From JAGNZR01 sp051648365 (lineage in GTDB: Bacteria; Fusobacteriota; Fusobacteriia; Fusobacteriales; Fusobacteriaceae), in NCBI GenBank assembly GCA_051648365.1, contig JBOFEZ010000066.1, forward strand, positions 29,195 to 93,194: a stretch of 64,000 nucleotides of DNA. Reading direction: 5' to 3'. Both the position numbers and the translations under genes were made by a program. Below are positions 61,107 through 64,000 of the stretch, one piece after another. Position 1 is the first letter of the stretch. Each line of letters opens with the position of its first letter. The notes beneath the pieces are model-generated. The model searched no databases, was not told where the DNA came from, and saw only the letters and a list, made by a program, of their open reading frames with translations.

Positions 61107-62564
61107 ATGGCACTTAAATTTAAAAAATGGACTGAAGAGGAATTCTTCAAAATAAGAGAAGAGGTTCTTAAGCAGTGGCCAACTGGTAAAGAAGTTGACT
61201 TAGAAGAGGCGGTGACTTACCTTAAGAAACTTCCTGATCATAAAAATTTCTCTAAGAAATTGATAGATGCAAAAAACAGAGGAATCACTCTTGCTCAACC
61301 AAGAGCTGGAGTTGCTCTTATCGGTGAACATATTGAGCTTCTTAACTTCTTAGATGAAGAGGGTGGAGCAGATCTTCTTCCTTCTACAATAGACTCATAT
61401 ACAAGACAAAATAAATATGAGAATTGTGAAATCGGTATCCAAGAATCAAAAAAAGCTGGAAGATCTCTACTTAACGGATTCCCAGGTGTAAACCACGGAG
61501 TAGTTGGTTGTAGAGAAGTTGTTGAAGAAGTTAACCTTCCGCTTCAGATGAGACACGGAACTCCTGATGCTAGATTACTTTCTGAAATTATGATAGCTTC
61601 TGGATTTACTTCTAACGAAGGTGGAGGGATTTCTTATAACATCCCTTACGCTAAATCAGTTTCTCTTGAGCAGACAATAATCGACTGGCAGTACTGTGAC
61701 AGACTTGTTGGATGGTATGAGGAGCAGGGAATCTCTATAAACAGAGAACCGTTCGGACCTCTTACTGGAACTCTTGTTCCTCCATCAATGTCAAATGCAG
61801 TTCAGATTCTTGAGTGTCTACTTGCTGCTGAGCAGGGAGTTAGAAATTTAACTCTTGGATACGGACAGTGTGGAAACTTGATTCAGGACGTTTCTGCAGT
61901 TAGAGCTCTTGAGGAGCAGGCTAATGAGTACTGTAAAGAGTACGGATACAACGAAGTATTCATCACTACTGTATTCCACCAATGGATGGGAGGATTCCCA
62001 GCTGATGAGTCTAAAGCTTTCGGAGTTATCTCTAACGGAGCTGCTGCTGCTGCCCTTGCAGGAGCTACAAAAGTTATCGTAAAAACTCCTCACGAAGCTA
62101 TTGGAATCCCAACAAAAGAAGCTAATGCTATGGGAATCAAGGCTACTAAAATGGTTCTAAACCTTCTTCAAGGTCAGAAACTTCCTAACTCTGATGAGAT
62201 TAAGAATGAGATGGCTTTAATCAAAAAGGAAACTAAACAGATTCTTGATAAAGTTCTTGAACTTGGAAACGGAGACTGGGCTGTCGGAATTGTTGAGGCA
62301 TTTAAAACTGGAGCAATGGATATCCCATTCGCACCATCAAGATTCAATGCTGGAAAGATGTTGCCAGCTAGAGATAACCACGGAGCTATAAGATACTTAG
62401 AGTTTGGAAATGTACCTTTCTCTGATGAAATCAAAAAGCTTAACACTGGAAAAATTGAAGAGAGAGCTCAATTCGAAGGAAGAGTTCTTGGATTCCAAAT
62501 GACTGTTGATGATATCTTTGCAGTTGGAAAAGGAACTCTAATCGGAAGACCTGAAAAAAGATAA
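61107..62564 (+). CDS. glmE: Methylaspartate (glutamate) mutase, epsilon subunit
   Basis: 485-residue TIM-barrel catalytic subunit. Family blocks AQPRAGVALIGEHIELLNFL near residue 66-85, FPGVNHGVVGCREVVEE near 120-136, PFGPLTGTLVPPSMSN near 215 and YGQCGNLIQDVSAVRALEEQANEY near 253-276. Length close to the clostridial protein (483). It binds adenosylcobalamin between itself and GlmS. GGAGGAG precedes the ATG; about 60 bp after glmL. Confidence 0.96.
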   Translation: MALKFKKWTEEEFFKIREEVLKQWPTGKEVDLEEAVTYLKKLPDHKNFSKKLIDAKNRGITLAQPRAGVALIGEHIELLNFLDEEGGADLLPSTIDSYTRQNKYENCEIGIQESKKAGRSLLNGFPGVNHGVVGCREVVEEVNLPLQMRHGTPDARLLSEIMIASGFTSNEGGGISYNIPYAKSVSLEQTIIDWQYCDRLVGWYEEQGISINREPFGPLTGTLVPPSMSNAVQILECLLAAEQGVRNLTLGYGQCGNLIQDVSAVRALEEQANEYCKEYGYNEVFITTVFHQWMGGFPADESKAFGVISNGAAAAALAGATKVIVKTPHEAIGIPTKEANAMGIKATKMVLNLLQGQKLPNSDEIKNEMALIKKETKQILDKVLELGNGDWAVGIVEAFKTGAMDIPFAPSRFNAGKMLPARDNHGAIRYLEFGNVPFSDEIKKLNTGKIEERAQFEGRVLGFQMTVDDIFAVGKGTLIGRPEKR

Positions 62565-62618
62565 TTCTAAACATTAACTTTGTGATAAATATACTTAAAT
62601 AACAAATATAAAATAGGG

Positions 62619-62642
62619 AGAGGAACCCGAAAGGGTTTCTCT
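62619..62642 (+). promoter_or_regulatory. Intercistronic hairpin between glmE and mal
   Basis: AGAGGAACCC followed by GAAA and GGGTTTCTCT: a 10-bp stem with one G-U pair and a GAAA tetraloop. A run of A rather than T follows, so it is not an intrinsic terminator; it may stabilise the mRNA or set relative expression of the two genes. Confidence 0.5.
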
Positions 62643-62664
62643 AAAAAAAAGTGGAGGAAATAAA

Positions 62665-63909
62665 ATGAAAATAATTGATATTGTATGTTCTGCTGGAAAA
62701 ACTGGATTTTACTTTGATGACCAAAAAGCTATAAAAAATGGAGCAGGACATAATGGTTTTGCTTATGTTGGAGCTCCTGAGACTCCTGGATTCAATTCTA
62801 TAAGACAAGCTGGAGAATCTATCTCTGTTATGATAATATTAGAAGACGGACAAGTTGCTTACGGAGACTGCGCTGCAGTTCAATACTCTGGTGCGGGAGG
62901 AAGAGACCCTTTATTCCTAGCACAGGATTTTATTCCTGTAATCGAAAAAGAAATCACTCCGAAACTTATCGGTAAAGATGTTTCTGCTTTCAAAGCTCTT
63001 GCTGAAGAATTCGATGCTATGACTATCGAAGGAAAAAAACTACACACTGCTATCAGATATGGAATCACTCAAGCTCTTTTAGATGCAACAGCTAAAGCTA
63101 ACAGAGTAACTATGGCGGAAATTATCCAAAAAGAATATAACACTGGACTCGAAGTTACTAGAAGACCTATATTCACTCAATCTGGAGATAACAGATATGA
63201 GAACGCTGATAAGATGATAATCAAAACAGCTGACGTATTACCACACGCTCTTATCAATCACGTTGAAACTAAATTAGGAAAAGATGGTGGAATTCTTCTT
63301 GACTACGTTAAATGGCTAAGAAACAGAATCATAGAAATTAGAGAAGATGAGAACTATGCTCCTATCCTTCATATAGATGTATACGGAACAATTGGAATCG
63401 CTTTCGATTTAGATACAACTAAGATGGCTGACTACCTTCAAACTCTTGTTGAAGCTGCTAAACCATTCGCACTAAGAATAGAGGGACCTATGGATGTTGG
63501 ATCACTAGAAGGACAGATTGATTCTCTTGCTGCTCTTACTGCTGAAGTTGACAGAAGAGGAATAAACGTTGAGCTAGTTGCTGACGAGTGGTGTAATACT
63601 CTTGAGGATATCAAGGCATTCGCAGACAGAAAAGCTGGACACGTTGTACAGATCAAAACTCCTGATCTTGGTGGAGTAAACAACATAGCTGATGCTATCC
63701 TTTACTGTAACAAAGTTGGAATTGGTTCTTACTCTGGAGGAACTTGTAATGAAACTAACAGATCTGCAGAGATTACAACTAATATAGCTATGGCTTGTGG
63801 AGCTCTTCAAGTTCTTGCTAAACCAGGAATGGGTGTTGACGAGGGATATATGATCGTTAACAACGAGATGAACAGAGTTATGGCTCTTATAAACAGAAGA
63901 AAAAAATAA
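62665..63909 (+). CDS. mal: Methylaspartate ammonia-lyase
   Basis: Splits (2S,3S)-3-methylaspartate into mesaconate and ammonia, the second step of the pathway. 414 residues of the enolase superfamily. The residues known from the Clostridium tetanomorphum enzyme fall at the same numbers: Mg ligands D238, E273, D307; active-site Q172, H194, Q329, K331 (in VQIKTPD) and T360. So it should be active. GTGGAGG precedes the ATG. About 100 bp after glmE with a small hairpin (GAGGAACCCGAAAGGGTTTCTC, shown in part: arms GAAACCC/GGGTTTC type) in the gap. Confidence 0.97.
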   Translation: MKIIDIVCSAGKTGFYFDDQKAIKNGAGHNGFAYVGAPETPGFNSIRQAGESISVMIILEDGQVAYGDCAAVQYSGAGGRDPLFLAQDFIPVIEKEITPKLIGKDVSAFKALAEEFDAMTIEGKKLHTAIRYGITQALLDATAKANRVTMAEIIQKEYNTGLEVTRRPIFTQSGDNRYENADKMIIKTADVLPHALINHVETKLGKDGGILLDYVKWLRNRIIEIREDENYAPILHIDVYGTIGIAFDLDTTKMADYLQTLVEAAKPFALRIEGPMDVGSLEGQIDSLAALTAEVDRRGINVELVADEWCNTLEDIKAFADRKAGHVVQIKTPDLGGVNNIADAILYCNKVGIGSYSGGTCNETNRSAEITTNIAMACGALQVLAKPGMGVDEGYMIVNNEMNRVMALINRRKK

Positions 63910-63931
63910 TTAATCCATTTACTGATTAAGA

Positions 63932-63966
63932 AGGAGGTTGACTTTTAGTCGGCCTCCTATTTTAGA
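63932..63966 (+). terminator. Terminator-like hairpin after mal
   Basis: AGGAGGTTGACT (63932-63943) can pair with AGTCGGCCTCCT (63947-63958), two of the pairs being G-U, followed by ATTTTAGA. The T-run is short, so termination may be partial. The stem contains an AGGAGG but no gene starts directly after it. Confidence 0.55.
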
Positions 63967-63991
63967 TATGATAAACTTTGTGAGGTGGAAG

Positions 63992-64000
63992 ATGACTATT
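63992..64000 (+). CDS. Possible start of a further gene (runs off the edge)
   Basis: ATGACTATT preceded by GAGGTGG with 3-nt spacing. Only three codons are visible, so nothing can be said of the product. In glutamate-fermenting bacteria the genes that follow often serve mesaconate hydration to citramalate; that is expectation only. Confidence 0.25.

Noticed and set aside
1..64000. tRNA, rRNA, CRISPR, insertion sequences, prophage or integrated elements
   Set aside because: No tRNA-like cloverleaf, direct repeat array, transposase, integrase or abrupt shift in base or codon use was seen.

Overview
This window is a chromosomal segment of an AT-rich, anaerobic, diderm bacterium, most likely a member of the Fusobacteriales (Fusobacterium, Cetobacterium, Ilyobacter or a relative). 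Three things suggest this. An outer-membrane set (LpxD, OmpH/Skp, BamA, TamB, a LamB-type porin with an N-terminal coiled coil) sits beside gene orders otherwise seen in Firmicutes, such as rimP-nusA-ylxR/Q-infB-rbfA and DAK2/DegV proteins. The glutamate-fermentation genes glmS-glmL-glmE-mal are present. Base composition and codon use are uniformly AT-rich, with strong AGGAGG ribosome binding sites. I see no rRNA, tRNA, CRISPR, prophage or insertion sequence; this is mostly core genome. Genus is inferred from memory of gene content, not from a search.

Layout. Positions 130-14727 (minus strand) form one long tightly packed unit read ktrB-ktrA-mnmG-rsmG-tamB-bamA-ompH-lpxD-DUF2344-serS, with a good promoter at 14769-14797. 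Then come a flavin reductase (minus), a Cys-cluster protein overlapping trmN6 (plus), and a lipoprotein cyclophilin (minus). A potA-potB-potC cluster without potD follows, headed by an MFS gene. Next are a plus-strand Na/phosphate cotransporter-PhoU protein and a SIMPL protein. From 24813 to 37443 the minus strand carries U32 peptidase, pgpA, cinA/pncC, an XRE-cupin regulator, a DAK2-DegV fusion, galE, uppS, cdsA, dxr, tmk, rseP and a ThiF/TcdA protein, mainly membrane lipid and isoprenoid envelope work. An ArsC-like protein and an unknown lipoprotein follow. A LamB-type porin (minus) and a MalE-type lipoprotein (plus) diverge from a 375-bp regulatory region. After an Fe-S protein, the minus strand holds the translation and proteostasis block rimP-nusA-ylxRQ-infB-rbfA-recJ-tig, then clpP-clpX-lon-ysxC-valS. 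The right end carries the plus-strand operon glmS-glmL-glmE-mal, which converts glutamate to mesaconate plus ammonia.

Most notable: (i) a pair of 19-bp GTTG-N11-CAAC dyads placed just downstream of the two divergent promoters of the porin and the MalE-like protein, which looks like a shared operator; (ii) fusion proteins joining FakA-like DAK2 to FakB-like DegV, and YlxR to YlxQ; (iii) an orphan DUF2344 protein without its radical SAM partner; (iv) dyads at the glutamate-mutase and phosphate-transporter promoters and in the rimP and clpP leaders. I did not find a clearly new multi-gene system. Several start codons were moved from the longest open frame to sites with a properly spaced ribosome binding site, as stated in each entry.
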